From contig NZ_AP024895.1 of assembly GCF_024347055.1 (NCBI RefSeq), forward strand, positions 2,232,001 through 2,296,000: a DNA stretch of 64,000 nucleotides, written 5' to 3'. Under the pieces are notes generated by a model. That model was not told the DNA's origin. It searched no databases and saw nothing but the letters and a program-made list of their open reading frames with translations. This document shows, piece by piece, positions 9,784 through 18,705 of the stretch. The position numbers were made by a program, and so were the translations under genes. Each line of letters starts with the position of its first letter. Positions within the stretch are counted from its first letter, which is position 1. This DNA is from Vibrio porteresiae DSM 19223. GTDB taxonomy: Bacteria; Pseudomonadota; Gammaproteobacteria; Enterobacterales; Vibrionaceae.

Positions 9784-9857
9784 GGGTTTATCTCCAGAAT
9801 AATTACTTAGAAAAAAGCCAGACTGATGTCTGGCTTATAATTGGCTTGTGGCGATAT

Positions 9858-10229
9858 TTAGCGGTTAACCAACCAATCGACATCAAATCCATTTCGATAA
9901 TTCATCGTGTTGTCGTCGCGACTTTCAGGTCGATATGAAGTTACATACGCATGAGGCTCTATTGCATCTATCAAGGCACTAGTCACACCTCTAGCATCTG
10001 AGGCTGATTTCGCATAAACATCGACCTGTAGTGTGTAACCATCAATATTAGGGGTTTCATTAATATAGTTTTCTGGGGCACCATTAACTACTTGCCACAC
10101 CGCATAAGGATATGTTGGTGACTGAGGCGCAAATCCAAACAAATAAAAACGAACTGGGGAATCGCCAAGAAACGCTTTTACATCTTCGCTCTGCGAACAA
10201 ACTTTAAAAATTGGAGCCGGTTTAATCAT
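9858..10229 (-). CDS. Tail terminator / DUF3168-like protein (lambda U role)
   Basis: 123 residues. The 'PTYPYAVWQVV' segment near residue 50 and the 'YTLQVDVYAKSASDARGV' strand-helix pattern fit the DUF3168/tail completion family. It overlaps the upstream gp10-like gene by 4 bp (ATGA type), indicating translational coupling. It caps the finished tail tube and binds the head connector. Confidence 0.75.
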   Translation of the reverse strand: MIKPAPIFKVCSQSEDVKAFLGDSPVRFYLFGFAPQSPTYPYAVWQVVNGAPENYINETPNIDGYTLQVDVYAKSASDARGVTSALIDAIEPHAYVTSYRPESRDDNTMNYRNGFDVDWLVNR

Positions 10230-10690
10230 ATTTTAAGAGCCTTTTCGATCTCTTTACTGAGCTCTGTTCTAAGCCTGTCCAATACTGGATTTATATTGTC
10301 AGAAAGAGCCGGGCGCAAAAACGGCTGAGCTTTTGCATGCTCAGTTCCTTCCTCTATAAGATGCCAGTGAGGTGTATTCCCCCCGCGTCCTTCATCTGGA
10401 TTGTTTTTAGGGATTGGCCCCTTTTTAGTAGAGACACCGACTCGATACATAAGATCCCCAGTTTCTCTATAATGCTTGGAGGCAAACTGCAGACGGATAT
10501 TATCCCTAATTCTCCTACCAGTCACAGGATCGTCCACCAGCATTGCGTTATCACGAGCGGCTTTAGCAACAATTCCTGCAGCCTTTTTTAATGCAGAACG
10601 ACCAGCCTTATCTCCAACATCTACAGATAGACGCATGAGTTTCTTAGCAACATCGTCAAAACCAAGTATGCTGAAATCATTTTGAGCCAT
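10226..10690 (-). CDS. HK97 gp10-like head-tail joining / tail-component protein
   Basis: 154 residues. The family pattern is clear: 'LKKAAGIVAKAARDNAMLVDDPVTGRRIRDNI' in the first half, 'HWHLIEEGTEHAKAQPFLRPAL' in the second. Its position between head closure and tail terminator matches HK97 gp10. It is likely part of the neck or tail completion complex. Confidence 0.82.
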   Translation of the reverse strand: MAQNDFSILGFDDVAKKLMRLSVDVGDKAGRSALKKAAGIVAKAARDNAMLVDDPVTGRRIRDNIRLQFASKHYRETGDLMYRVGVSTKKGPIPKNNPDEGRGGNTPHWHLIEEGTEHAKAQPFLRPALSDNINPVLDRLRTELSKEIEKALKI

Positions 10691-10696
10691 TTAGCG

Positions 10697-11059
10697 TTAC
10701 CCCCCTGAGACGCTCACGCCTGCTTCGCATTTAAATCGCCATTCTTGGCGCGCTGTCAAATCTGTTTGAACATCGATAATGTTCATTATCTGGCTTTCCC
10801 AGATTATTCTGCACTTATACAATTCCTGTTGAGGGTACGGGAACCATCGGATATTAATTCGTGCCGCAACTTCAGAGAACTTCGAATTCTCCGCGTAAGA
10901 CTCTTTCCCTCCACCAGTTAAAACTTCAGCAGGTATGTCAGACTTACCCGTCGACAGCTCGATATCTTGCCAAATCGTAATGATTTCACCACTATCGTCA
11001 TCTTGTGATTCGATGGGCGACTGAATCTTTATGGAATGTCTTAATCGATGAGCAAGCAT
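10697..11059 (-). CDS. Head closure / head-tail adaptor protein (HK97 gp9, SPP1 gp16 family)
   Basis: 120 residues from the ATG at 11059 (MLAHRLRHSIKIQ), with a GGGGGA ribosome site 4 nt upstream. Its start overlaps the stop of the upstream connector gene (TAATG). The N-terminal 'LAHRLRHSIKIQ' and C-terminal 'DVQTDLTARQEWRFKCEA' are hallmarks of the phage head-tail joining family that closes the portal and binds the tail. Confidence 0.82.
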   Translation of the reverse strand: MLAHRLRHSIKIQSPIESQDDDSGEIITIWQDIELSTGKSDIPAEVLTGGGKESYAENSKFSEVAARINIRWFPYPQQELYKCRIIWESQIMNIIDVQTDLTARQEWRFKCEAGVSVSGG

Positions 11060-11382
11060 TAAATCCCCCAACCGATACGAAACGGAGTTAGCTTGATTTC
11101 CGCTCCTTTGCGTAACCTCTCCGCATCTTCTGGCGTTGCTTGATAAGCTCCCTGCAAAAGCATCATCACAGCCAGCACCACAGAACTTGGCAGAGTGTTT
11201 TCATTAATTATTTCACTAGATGATTCGATCACATCTTCTTCAACAAGATCAGATAATGTTCGTTCGATAAACTGCGTAGCTTCATCTTCTGCGCCGTCAA
11301 GCAACATCTGAAGTTTGAGATCATCAAAGTCATGAATAACATTGAGATACTGCTTGGCTAAATCGAGGCTAATAAAACTCAT
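11059..11382 (-). CDS. Head-tail connector (HK97 gp6-like)
   Basis: 107 residues, mostly helical. 'LDLAKQYLNVIHDFDDLKLQMLLDGAEDEATQFI' matches the phage_connect/gp6 family that forms a ring under the portal. It overlaps its upstream neighbour by 14 bp and its downstream neighbour by a TAATG junction, so it is in one translational unit with them. Confidence 0.82.
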   Translation of the reverse strand: MSFISLDLAKQYLNVIHDFDDLKLQMLLDGAEDEATQFIERTLSDLVEEDVIESSSEIINENTLPSSVVLAVMMLLQGAYQATPEDAERLRKGAEIKLTPFRIGWGI

Positions 11383-11797
11383 TCAGGGCTTTCTCCAAAG
11401 GAATTCTTTCGAACATTTTCAATGCTGTTTCCCTTGTGCTGTTAATAATTTTCACATCGGGATACCTAGCTTTAATTCTTTCAAACTCTTCGGGCCATTT
11501 GCACACGGCTCCTGCATTTTTTAGCGGCTCTGGATGGTCTGGATGCCAATGTTTTTTCCCATCGGTGTGTTGCATGTCATAGCCAGTGAGAATAATTGTT
11601 TTGGCGCCAAGTTGAATCGCCAGCTCAACAGCGCCAGCGCCTGAATTGTTTCTTTCTGGTATCACAAATCGCTCAACATTGAAGCACCCAAGTAGAATTG
11701 TCGCTAGATGGCCCTCAAAGGTTTCTTGAACAGCTCGAATATTAACGCGCCACCAAGCCCTATCCATCGCATATAGATAATCGCAAAAAGGAGCCAT
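11369..11797 (-). CDS. MptE/DUF115-like protein, probably N-terminally truncated
   Basis: 142 residues. 'NNSGAGAVELAIQLGAKTIILTGYDM' (residues 50-75), 'HWHPDHP' and the C-terminal 'YPDVKIINSTRETALKMF' follow the pattern of phage proteins related to 6-hydroxymethylpterin pyrophosphokinase MptE/DUF115 (Rossmann-like). Relatives I know begin about 50 residues earlier with a nucleotide-binding-like loop. Here only 29 bp separate this frame from the upstream gene and the ATG has no good ribosome site. Function in phages is unknown; modification of virion or cell surface is a guess. Confidence 0.55.
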   Translation of the reverse strand: MAPFCDYLYAMDRAWWRVNIRAVQETFEGHLATILLGCFNVERFVIPERNNSGAGAVELAIQLGAKTIILTGYDMQHTDGKKHWHPDHPEPLKNAGAVCKWPEEFERIKARYPDVKIINSTRETALKMFERIPLEKALNEFY

Positions 11798-11826
11798 CCT
11801 GTAGCTACTATTTACGCAGATGGTTG

Positions 11827-12111
11827 CTACTTCGCTTTCGCTGTTTGGGCCTTTCCTGTGGCTGTCTTTCCACTGCTTGATTTTGTCGCAGTCTGACTTT
11901 GTGAGGCTTGGTCCGCTTGCGATGCAGACGACGGTTCTGGCTCTTCGGATTTTTGGGGCTTTACCTTTGCGTCTGAACTTAGAACGACAAGGCCTTTGTT
12001 GGACAACTGCTTGTATTCATGCTCACTGACCGTAAATGCCGGAGATCGCCGAGTTTTTACTTCCGCACCGAAATAGAAACTTCTTTTTGCTGTAACTAGA
12101 ACTTCACTCAT
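11827..12111 (-). CDS. Hypothetical head-region protein with Ser/Ala/Gln-rich tail
   Basis: 94 residues. The first 45 (MSEVLVTAKRSFYFGAE...) look like a small beta domain. The last 45 are low-complexity Ser/Thr/Ala/Lys/Gln. It is placed directly downstream of the capsid gene behind a terminator hairpin. I do not recognise a function. Small accessory head proteins are common at this position, which is the only ground for a virion role. Confidence 0.6.
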   Translation of the reverse strand: MSEVLVTAKRSFYFGAEVKTRRSPAFTVSEHEYKQLSNKGLVVLSSDAKVKPQKSEEPEPSSASQADQASQSQTATKSSSGKTATGKAQTAKAK

Positions 12112-12129
12112 TATGTTTCTCCAAATAAT

Positions 12130-12152
12130 AAAGGCCGCGGAATGCGGCCTTT
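12130..12152 (-). terminator. Intrinsic terminator/attenuator after the capsid gene
   Basis: A 9-bp perfect stem AAAGGCCGC/GCGGCCTTT with a 5-nt loop, followed on the minus strand by ATTATTT. Attenuators right after the capsid gene are common and raise capsid output over downstream genes. Confidence 0.65.
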
Positions 12153-12168
12153 ATCTGTTTTTCATGAT

Positions 12169-13365
12169 TTAACTAGCAACTTCCGTAAGCTCGCCGTGAA
12201 CAAATGCTTCTGGTCGGTAAACCGCTAGAGCTGTACGCTCCTCACATCGAATTGAGACCATATTGTTTTCAAAGTCATCAACGTTTTCCGTTGAAACAAC
12301 CACTTCGATATCTTGACGATCAAAGATTTGCGCGCCAAGTCGGAACGAACCACAGAGGAACTCATTCTGATTAATCGACTGAGTCGCAACGACGGGGCGG
12401 CGCCATAACATCGGCTCCACGCTACCTTGAGGATTACCGATAATGTAACGGCCTTGAGTATCTTTGATGAGCTCAATATTTGCCCAATCGGTTTCATGAA
12501 TAACAATACCGTCCGATGGGTATTCAGCTAGCGCAGCCTGCAACAAAGCCAGGCGTAATCGATCTAGACGTTGCTCACCGGTTACCGCCGCTCCAGATGG
12601 CTTAGCATACGTCTGAGCCTGAGGGATAATGCCTGCAATTTGGTTACCAGTACCAGTCCCGTAAAGAAACTGGATTTCTTCTTTCAACTTCAGACCATAG
12701 CGTGCACGAGCGTCGATAAAACTTGCTAACGCTGGCATGTCGTCAAGGATTTGCTTAGACGTTTTCATCAAGTGAGCAATAACTTGAACAGTTGCATGAT
12801 CTGGTTCAAATTTCAGATCGGAATAGGGCTTCTTCACTGTTTCAGAAACAGTTGCTGCGTTATTGGTAAAGCCCGTTTCGCGAACAAAAGGCACCGTGTT
12901 GCTATTTGTATTTCCGGGCGCCAGTAAATCTCGGATTGTCAATTGACGAGTAGGACCTTCAATAATTCCCCGTTGCCAGTCAGGGGCTACAATATTGTCC
13001 CCTGCATCGCTAATTGATGTGATCGCTGAACGAGGCATGGCAATTCTAGCTGATGAGCGAGCATTGCTTTGCCAACCTTTCTCTTCCAATAAGCTGGCAA
13101 CTCGCTTACCTGCAGATTGAAACTCTTCTCGCTCCGGTTCTTTACCTGAATTAACCAATTTTTGCTCAGCTTCTTGCAGGCGAGCTTGGAGTTCGCCTTG
13201 TTTTGATAGAAGCTCATCAACTTTTGCTCGGGTTTCACCGTGCATTTCACCGACACGTTTTACTTCTTTTTCAGTTGCTTCAGCTTGAGCCTTAATTGCT
13301 GCATTAATTTCGCTAAGGCTAGCTTGGAGTTGTACGAACTGCTGTTCAGAATTAGGAGTTGGCAT
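12169..13365 (-). CDS. Major capsid protein (HK97 gp5 family) with N-terminal delta/scaffold domain
   Basis: 398 residues. Residues 1-95 are a highly charged coiled coil (delta domain, removed by the protease in HK97). The fold starts near 'RQLTIRDLLAPGNTNSNTVPFVRETGF' and continues through 'LKLKEEIQFLYGTGTGNQIAGI', which are family hallmarks. The upstream protease gene overlaps by 14 bp. Length agrees with HK97 gp5 (385). Confidence 0.95.
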   Translation of the reverse strand: MPTPNSEQQFVQLQASLSEINAAIKAQAEATEKEVKRVGEMHGETRAKVDELLSKQGELQARLQEAEQKLVNSGKEPEREEFQSAGKRVASLLEEKGWQSNARSSARIAMPRSAITSISDAGDNIVAPDWQRGIIEGPTRQLTIRDLLAPGNTNSNTVPFVRETGFTNNAATVSETVKKPYSDLKFEPDHATVQVIAHLMKTSKQILDDMPALASFIDARARYGLKLKEEIQFLYGTGTGNQIAGIIPQAQTYAKPSGAAVTGEQRLDRLRLALLQAALAEYPSDGIVIHETDWANIELIKDTQGRYIIGNPQGSVEPMLWRRPVVATQSINQNEFLCGSFRLGAQIFDRQDIEVVVSTENVDDFENNMVSIRCEERTALAVYRPEAFVHGELTEVAS

Positions 13366-14257
13366 GTTTTAGCCCCTTTATTGTCTCTAAAAGTGAGTTT
13401 GCTGCACCCAATGCAGCACTAAGATCTGGTTCAACAACAGCGCTCGGCGTATTGGACAGGTTAGCGCCAGGCGTAACCCCGCCAGCAGCGCTAGGCGTGC
13501 TGGGCTTAAAGTTTGAGAAAAGTTCACGGCGTTTAGCTCGCGGCATGCCAGACTTAGCCAATGCAATGTCCATCGCTTTTAACGCATTGGTTTGCTTTGA
13601 CTCTTCATCATCCGATTCAGAGACTTCACGAGAATCAAGCAATGAGGTCGCAAGCCCAAGCTCGACGCATTTCTTACCTCGAATGTAGGTTTCTTCGTCC
13701 ATCATTCGGGACATATCTTCTACTGGTTGATCGCTAGTTTCCGCATAGAGATCGGCCATGGTTAAATCAAACTCTTCCATGGTATTTGCAAATTCACGCA
13801 TGGCGTGTCGATTTCCGCAAACACATGTCCAACAGTTGTGAATCATCAGAAATCCTGTGGCGGCAACTTCTCGCTTATCCCCTGCCATGGCGATAACCGA
13901 CGCCGCTGATGCGGCGATGCCAATAACTTTCACTGTGATATCTTTTGAATGCTCCCGAAGTCGGTTGTAGATAGCGATACCTTCGAACATGTCACCACCG
14001 GGTGAATTGATGTAAACGGTAACCGGCATATCTCCAATACGTCGAAGTGCGGCATCAATGCGATTCACTGTTACCCCTTCCCCAGTCCACCAGTCCTCAC
14101 CAATGACACCATAAATAGTAATAGTCGTTTCTGGATCTGACGCTTCAGCTCGAATGCTAGGGTTCCACATTTCAAAAGCTTTAGGGCTAATATCGCTGTG
14201 GATATTGTTTGAATTAAGCCCCGACTTAGTGAGCCATGATTTCATTTTGATTGGCAT
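13352..14257 (-). CDS. ClpP-like prohead protease
   Basis: 301 residues. The S14 peptidase fold is clear: 'VYINSPGGDMFEGIAIYNRL' (about 80-100), the nucleophile serine region 'GIAASAASVIAMAGD' (about 115-130) and the catalytic His in 'FLMIHNCWT'. The last 90 residues are a Ser/Pro/Ala linker that may act as scaffold. It lies between portal and capsid and overlaps capsid by 14 bp, the HK97-type order. It matures the prohead by cutting the capsid delta domain. Confidence 0.92.
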   Translation of the reverse strand: MPIKMKSWLTKSGLNSNNIHSDISPKAFEMWNPSIRAEASDPETTITIYGVIGEDWWTGEGVTVNRIDAALRRIGDMPVTVYINSPGGDMFEGIAIYNRLREHSKDITVKVIGIAASAASVIAMAGDKREVAATGFLMIHNCWTCVCGNRHAMREFANTMEEFDLTMADLYAETSDQPVEDMSRMMDEETYIRGKKCVELGLATSLLDSREVSESDDEESKQTNALKAMDIALAKSGMPRAKRRELFSNFKPSTPSAAGGVTPGANLSNTPSAVVEPDLSAALGAANSLLETIKGLKHANS

Positions 14258-14259
14258 AA

Positions 14260-15585
14260 TTAATCCTCGCCATCTTTCAAGAGGTTTAGAAGAGCCGCTC
14301 TAACATCATTGGCCGGGGTGTTGCTCCCTAATTGATCAAGCGGTAATAGGTTTGACTGGACGGTTAGCACATCTGCATTGCCACCTTTACGCGGCAGATT
14401 TTCTTTAGTGCGGATATCATCTCTTGTATAAACACCGTTTTGCGCCATAGAGCTATAGAAAGATGCTCTTGCAGCGCTATCGGCCTTAAGAAAGCCCTCA
14501 AGAGAAAACTCTGAGTAATACTTTCTTCTTTGAATCGAAGTTAATAATCTTTTGTTGACGCATTGCTGAATTTGGTTGGTAAAAGCACTTATACAAAAAG
14601 TTAAATACCAGATTTGTTTTTGCTCTAACCCTGTTCCCCAGTTACTGTCCTTCCCTCCGTGACCAATCATGGAAGGGTCTACACCAAACCAGCGGCATAT
14701 TTCTTCTATGCCAAAAGAACGCGACTCTAATAGTTGAGCATCTGCAGGATTAATTCCTATTTGCTCAGGCTTAACCCCCTGCTCTAACACTGGAGATTTT
14801 CCCGCGTTCATTGCTCCAGATACGGTTTCAACGTACTTTCGAAACTCAGCACGCTGATCGGACTTAAGAATTCGGTCAACAAGAAAAGCTGTCGTTGGCA
14901 TTAACCCGTTCTTAAACGTCCCATTTGCTGCATCTTCTGCAGACATTGCAGCACCAAAAATATTTACTCCGTAGCTGATGGCTGATAACCCAATCCTGCC
15001 ATCCAAACTGAATGCTGGAATGTGCAACATATTTTTTCTATTGATCTCTCTTAGGCCACCTGCAACGCTTCTGTAAAAATACCGAAGGCGTCCCTTGTCA
15101 TCAGTTTTGAGTTCAATACGACTGGGAAGTAGGAAATCTAAGGCGATAGGTATTACCCCTCCACGCCCATCCGATGACCAACTTATTTCCGCATAACCAT
15201 TCCCCCATAACAGCATGGAGGCAACAATAGCCTGCCAAAACTGAAATGCCGTCATATCTTCATTTGGGCTATTGTGAATCACATCGTAAGCACTCAGATC
15301 AGTAGCGCTTATTCTTCCGCCATCTTTCGTTTTTTCGTAAACACCGAATGGCAAACCAGCCACTGAAGTGGAGACCAGGCGAACACAAGCCCATACCGCC
15401 GATAGCTTCATGGCCCCATTAACACTTACAGGCTTTCCACTATTCGAACTGAACCCAAATACTTGAGTCCAAAAGCTTCCATCACTTAAGCCAAACGACT
15501 GACCACTAAAAAATGAGCCAAGAGAAGATGACGGCGAAGTGACAGATCGACTAATAACGTCCAAAAACGATTTATTATTCGCCAT
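14260..15585 (-). CDS. Portal protein (HK97 gp3-like)
   Basis: 441 residues. The 'VNGAMKLSAVWACVRLVSTSVAGLPF' start, 'YDVIHNSPNEDMTAFQFWQAIVASMLLWGNGYAEI' and 'EEICRWFGVDPSMIGHGG' blocks are typical of HK97 portals. It forms the dodecameric ring through which DNA is packaged and to which terminase docks. It sits 2 bp from the protease gene, in the head operon. Confidence 0.95.
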   Translation of the reverse strand: MANNKSFLDVISRSVTSPSSSLGSFFSGQSFGLSDGSFWTQVFGFSSNSGKPVSVNGAMKLSAVWACVRLVSTSVAGLPFGVYEKTKDGGRISATDLSAYDVIHNSPNEDMTAFQFWQAIVASMLLWGNGYAEISWSSDGRGGVIPIALDFLLPSRIELKTDDKGRLRYFYRSVAGGLREINRKNMLHIPAFSLDGRIGLSAISYGVNIFGAAMSAEDAANGTFKNGLMPTTAFLVDRILKSDQRAEFRKYVETVSGAMNAGKSPVLEQGVKPEQIGINPADAQLLESRSFGIEEICRWFGVDPSMIGHGGKDSNWGTGLEQKQIWYLTFCISAFTNQIQQCVNKRLLTSIQRRKYYSEFSLEGFLKADSAARASFYSSMAQNGVYTRDDIRTKENLPRKGGNADVLTVQSNLLPLDQLGSNTPANDVRAALLNLLKDGED

Positions 15586-15589
15586 TTAA

Positions 15590-15781
15590 TCAGCCTTTTT
15601 GTTTGGGTTGTTGTTGGGATGGTTCTTTTAACCCTCTACCTATAATGAGAGCCAGAACGATTAACGCGATCCCACCGGCTAGATATGCATATCCCAACCC
15701 CAGCAATATATGAACACCTACCACCAAGCTTGAAAGCCCAACAATAAGAAATGTGAAGTAAAGAACTAATGCATAGATCAT
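15590..15781 (-). CDS. Small two-helix membrane protein
   Basis: 63 residues with two hydrophobic segments (about 3-25 and 30-50) and a Lys/Gln-rich tail. It overlaps the terminase stop by 4 bp, so it is a real part of the head operon. No family is recognised. Small membrane proteins between terminase and portal occur in several HK97-like phages without known function. Confidence 0.6.
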   Translation of the reverse strand: MIYALVLYFTFLIVGLSSLVVGVHILLGLGYAYLAGGIALIVLALIIGRGLKEPSQQQPKQKG

Positions 15782-17490
15782 ACGATTATTGGGTCCATTA
15801 TTGATTTCATGAAATCTTCATCGTCAGTTTCATCCGGCTTCATAACCTGACCAACAGCCATCATTAAAGTAACGGCTCCGTCAATTTTGTTGTCGTTACC
15901 TTGCTTGATCGGCCTAACGACATCGTCATTGCCCGGTAAGTTTTTTCCGATAACGTTACTCATACACCAAGTCATAATTGGATTGCCGTCATGATGAAAT
16001 CGGCCTGACGCGATTGCTGCCTCTATCTCTTTCATCGGGTCACTCATGTTGGTGTAGTTTTGCGTTATGGTGATGGGCTCTAATCCTTCATCATCAAGCT
16101 GATGAGCAAGATAGGTAGCACCAAATGGATCGATAGGGGATGCTTTAATTGGGTTTTCCTGGCTAGCGTGCTTTGCTTCTTCAAGTATTTCTCGATAGTC
16201 AGTTTCAGCCCCATCGGTTGCGGTTAAAATACCCATGTTCACCCACGTTTGGTACTTCTCAGCCAACTTTTGGTTGTCGTGGTTAAATACCGTATCTTCT
16301 GGCACCCAAAACTTAGGCGCGACACTGTAATAGTGGCGCCTACCGTCGATATCTTTCCAAAATAGGCGCGCCATTGAGTTCAGATCGAGTTTTCTAGCCA
16401 AGTCAAATGAGAGAACGGCAGGATAACCTTCAAAACTTTCAAGTTTTAGAGATGTATCTCTGCACCTTTCCCACTGAGCAAGGTTATAAAAGCTACTTTT
16501 GGCAGAAACCCAAATACCTAGATGCTTTGTTTTAAATGTATTTGCAAAACGAGGCTGACGAATCGCTCGCTGTTGCTGGCTTACCAAATAGTCAAAGTCT
16601 ACTGAGACACCCATATTTGGGTTGGCTTTCTTGAGAGCTTCTGGATCTTTCCAGTCGTCGGTATCATCGATAGTCCAAATCCAACCGAACAGCTCATCAT
16701 TTCTGACAGTGCCTTCAAGCATTTCTATAACTTCTCGGCGCTTGTCGTAGCAAGGGCCTTCGATGTTATATCCAGCCGTCGTGATCGTAAATATTAACCC
16801 TTGCTCACGCGCCCCCATACCTGTAAGCATGGTCGTGTAAAGACTATCACTATCATGTTCGTGGTATTCATCGACAATGGCACATGACGGAGAGGCACCG
16901 TCGCCAGGGTTACCGATAATCGGCTCAAATCGAGCATCATCAATGGGGCGATTTAAATTGGATGCATTAACTTCAATTCCAGCGGCATCTTTTAGTGCTG
17001 GAGTTCTCATAACCATTAGCCTAGCAGGTCTAAACACCTCCCACGCTTGCTTCTCAGTCGTTGCGCCTGAGTAAACTTCGGCACCGTTCTCTCTGTCTTG
17101 CACAAAACAGGACAAACCGACACCAGCTGCGATCGCTGACTTTCCATTCTTACGGTTTACTTCCCAGTAAGATTCTCTAAATCGACGGAGCTTGTTCTTT
17201 TTTTTCAGCCAGCCAAATGTCATGGCTATGCCAAATTTTTGCCACGGCTCTAGCTCTAGACGGCGACCAGCCCATTTACCTTTGGTATGAGGAAGCATTT
17301 CTATAAAGGCAATCCGTCGCTCTGCCTCAGCTTTATCGAACTTATATGGATAGTCTTTACTTCTGGATTTTTTTACATCATCAAAATGGCGCTGACATGC
17401 AAGTATGATGTATTTACACGCGGGTATTTTCCCAGCTATGACGTTTCTAGCAAACCTTTCAGCCTGAACGACTGCAGGGAATTTACTCAT
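15778..17490 (-). CDS. Terminase large subunit
   Basis: 570 residues. The ATPase has a Walker A-like segment 'EVNRKNGKSAIAAGVGL' (about 110-125) and Walker B 'CAIVDEYHEH' (about 205). The C-terminal nuclease half has Asp residues at 'VLSFDLARKLDLNS' and 'DGAVTLMMAVG'. It belongs to the HK97-type Terminase_1 family. It packages and cuts the concatemer, and overlaps the small subunit by 4 bp. Confidence 0.95.
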   Translation of the reverse strand: MSKFPAVVQAERFARNVIAGKIPACKYIILACQRHFDDVKKSRSKDYPYKFDKAEAERRIAFIEMLPHTKGKWAGRRLELEPWQKFGIAMTFGWLKKKNKLRRFRESYWEVNRKNGKSAIAAGVGLSCFVQDRENGAEVYSGATTEKQAWEVFRPARLMVMRTPALKDAAGIEVNASNLNRPIDDARFEPIIGNPGDGASPSCAIVDEYHEHDSDSLYTTMLTGMGAREQGLIFTITTAGYNIEGPCYDKRREVIEMLEGTVRNDELFGWIWTIDDTDDWKDPEALKKANPNMGVSVDFDYLVSQQQRAIRQPRFANTFKTKHLGIWVSAKSSFYNLAQWERCRDTSLKLESFEGYPAVLSFDLARKLDLNSMARLFWKDIDGRRHYYSVAPKFWVPEDTVFNHDNQKLAEKYQTWVNMGILTATDGAETDYREILEEAKHASQENPIKASPIDPFGATYLAHQLDDEGLEPITITQNYTNMSDPMKEIEAAIASGRFHHDGNPIMTWCMSNVIGKNLPGNDDVVRPIKQGNDNKIDGAVTLMMAVGQVMKPDETDDEDFMKSIMDPIIV

Positions 17491-17963
17491 AGAACGTCCT
17501 TAAATGGATTTTCCCCCTCTTTTCCTTTTCCAGAACCTGTGAGTCTTTGACGGCTTGAAGGATCTAGTCCAAGCATGCCACCGAAGGAGGACATTTGTTT
17601 TACAGCTTCATTCTTGGCAGTAAGGGCGGGGTTCTTGACCGGACCACCAGTCGCTCCAGTAACAACCAGTCCAAACTTACCTATATTGATTTCACACTCC
17701 CTAAACTGATGATAAGCAGTGCAATACACTTCTAAGTTTTGGATGTCTGTCGCACTAAGTATTTTTTCCCTGCAAAGCAAAGGAGCAACCGTCTCCCATA
17801 ACTCTCTTCCGTACTCACCTATCCAGTCAGGGCAAATAATATTGGTGACCAAACCAAAGTCTGGCTCATTTTTATTGAGAGCTCGCTTTCCGGGGTTGCC
17901 TGCAAGCTCCTTTTTAGCCGAAGGCTTTTTTGGCCTTCCAGATCTTCCCGATACACCAGGCAT
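17487..17963 (-). CDS. Terminase small subunit (P27 family)
   Basis: 158 residues. The N-terminal 'GRSGRPKKPSAKKELAGNPGKRALN' pattern is diagnostic of the P27/HK97-type small terminase, followed by a helical DNA-binding core. It recognises the packaging site and directs the large subunit. It is flanked by the HNH gene, a fixed pair in cos-type HK97-like phages. Confidence 0.9.
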   Translation of the reverse strand: MPGVSGRSGRPKKPSAKKELAGNPGKRALNKNEPDFGLVTNIICPDWIGEYGRELWETVAPLLCREKILSATDIQNLEVYCTAYHQFRECEINIGKFGLVVTGATGGPVKNPALTAKNEAVKQMSSFGGMLGLDPSSRQRLTGSGKGKEGENPFKDVL

Positions 17964-17970
17964 TCAAACC

Positions 17971-18330
17971 TCACTTTCTGGATTCTGACTGAGTCTTCTC
18001 CTTGTGGCATGACTTACAAATCGACTGGAGGTTGTACTCGTCATCAGTACCGCCAGAGGCCTTATTGATAATGTGATCCACCTCTGTTGCAGCAGTGATT
18101 TGCCCTTTAGCCAAGCAGGGCTGACAAAGATACTCATCACGACTTAAGATCTTTTCTCTCAGTTTTCTCCAAGAGTAACCGTAACCACGCTTGTTTGAAC
18201 TGCCATTTTTGAATTGAGTTCGCTTCCAGCCCATGGCGTGCTCTGAATGTTCATCGCAATAACCATTAGCATTTCGATGCAAGGTATTACAACCTTGCAG
18301 ACGACATTGTTTTTGAATTCGTCTGGGCAT
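17971..18330 (-). CDS. HNH endonuclease of the packaging module
   Basis: 119 residues. A Cys-containing N-terminus is followed by the HNH fold: 'CQPCLAKGQ', 'VDHIINKASGGTDDEYNLQSICKSCH' with His, Asn and His in the expected spacing. HNH proteins next to terminase stimulate cos cleavage in HK97-like phages. Overlaps the next gene by 1 bp. Confidence 0.9.
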   Translation of the reverse strand: MPRRIQKQCRLQGCNTLHRNANGYCDEHSEHAMGWKRTQFKNGSSNKRGYGYSWRKLREKILSRDEYLCQPCLAKGQITAATEVDHIINKASGGTDDEYNLQSICKSCHKEKTQSESRK

Positions 18331-18635
18331 TATAAAGTCTGCGGTATTTTCAATTCATCTACAGGCTCTTCATCCTGAAATGCAGAAATCTCATCAACTA
18401 TTGCGATATTGCTTGAGGCTAAATTGTTAAGTGCCACCGTCTGATTTTTCAGAGCATCGATCAGCTCACCAATCGGTTGGTGAAATTGAATTTCTGACTC
18501 AAGCGGACAAATAACGCAAGCGACATTTAAGTCAGCAAGGCCGCGGTTGATTCGATCTTGGATTTCATCCGTCTGTTCAAGAGTTAGAGGAGTTGTCAGT
18601 TTTACTATTAGCAATGATTTTTCTTGAACGCTCAT
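18330..18635 (-). CDS. Hypothetical protein of the packaging module
   Basis: 101 residues from the ATG at 18635 (MSVQEKSLLIVKLTTPL); a start two codons earlier is possible. It is acidic and amphipathic, and the second half ('IGELIDALKNQTVALNNLASSNIAIVDEI') looks like a coiled coil. No family recognised. Tight linkage to HNH suggests a packaging or late accessory role. Confidence 0.6.
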   Translation of the reverse strand: MSVQEKSLLIVKLTTPLTLEQTDEIQDRINRGLADLNVACVICPLESEIQFHQPIGELIDALKNQTVALNNLASSNIAIVDEISAFQDEEPVDELKIPQTL

Positions 18636-18705
18636 AAGCAATCTTGCTCCATTTCTTGATCCATTGTTTGCGACGTTCGCACCCTGAACATTTTGGGAAT
18701 TTCAT
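18577..18705 (-). CDS. Small CxxC protein (42 aa)
   Basis: ATG at 18705 gives MKFPKCSGCERRKQWIKKW... and stops at 18577. The C-x2-C-x3-R-x2-W pattern near the N-terminus recurs in tiny proteins of lambdoid late regions. It overlaps the next gene by 59 bp in another frame, and the ATG lies directly after the stop of the upstream 72-aa gene. It may bind zinc. Too short for firm proof. Confidence 0.5.
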   Translation of the reverse strand: MKFPKCSGCERRKQWIKKWSKIAYERSRKIIANSKTDNSSNS

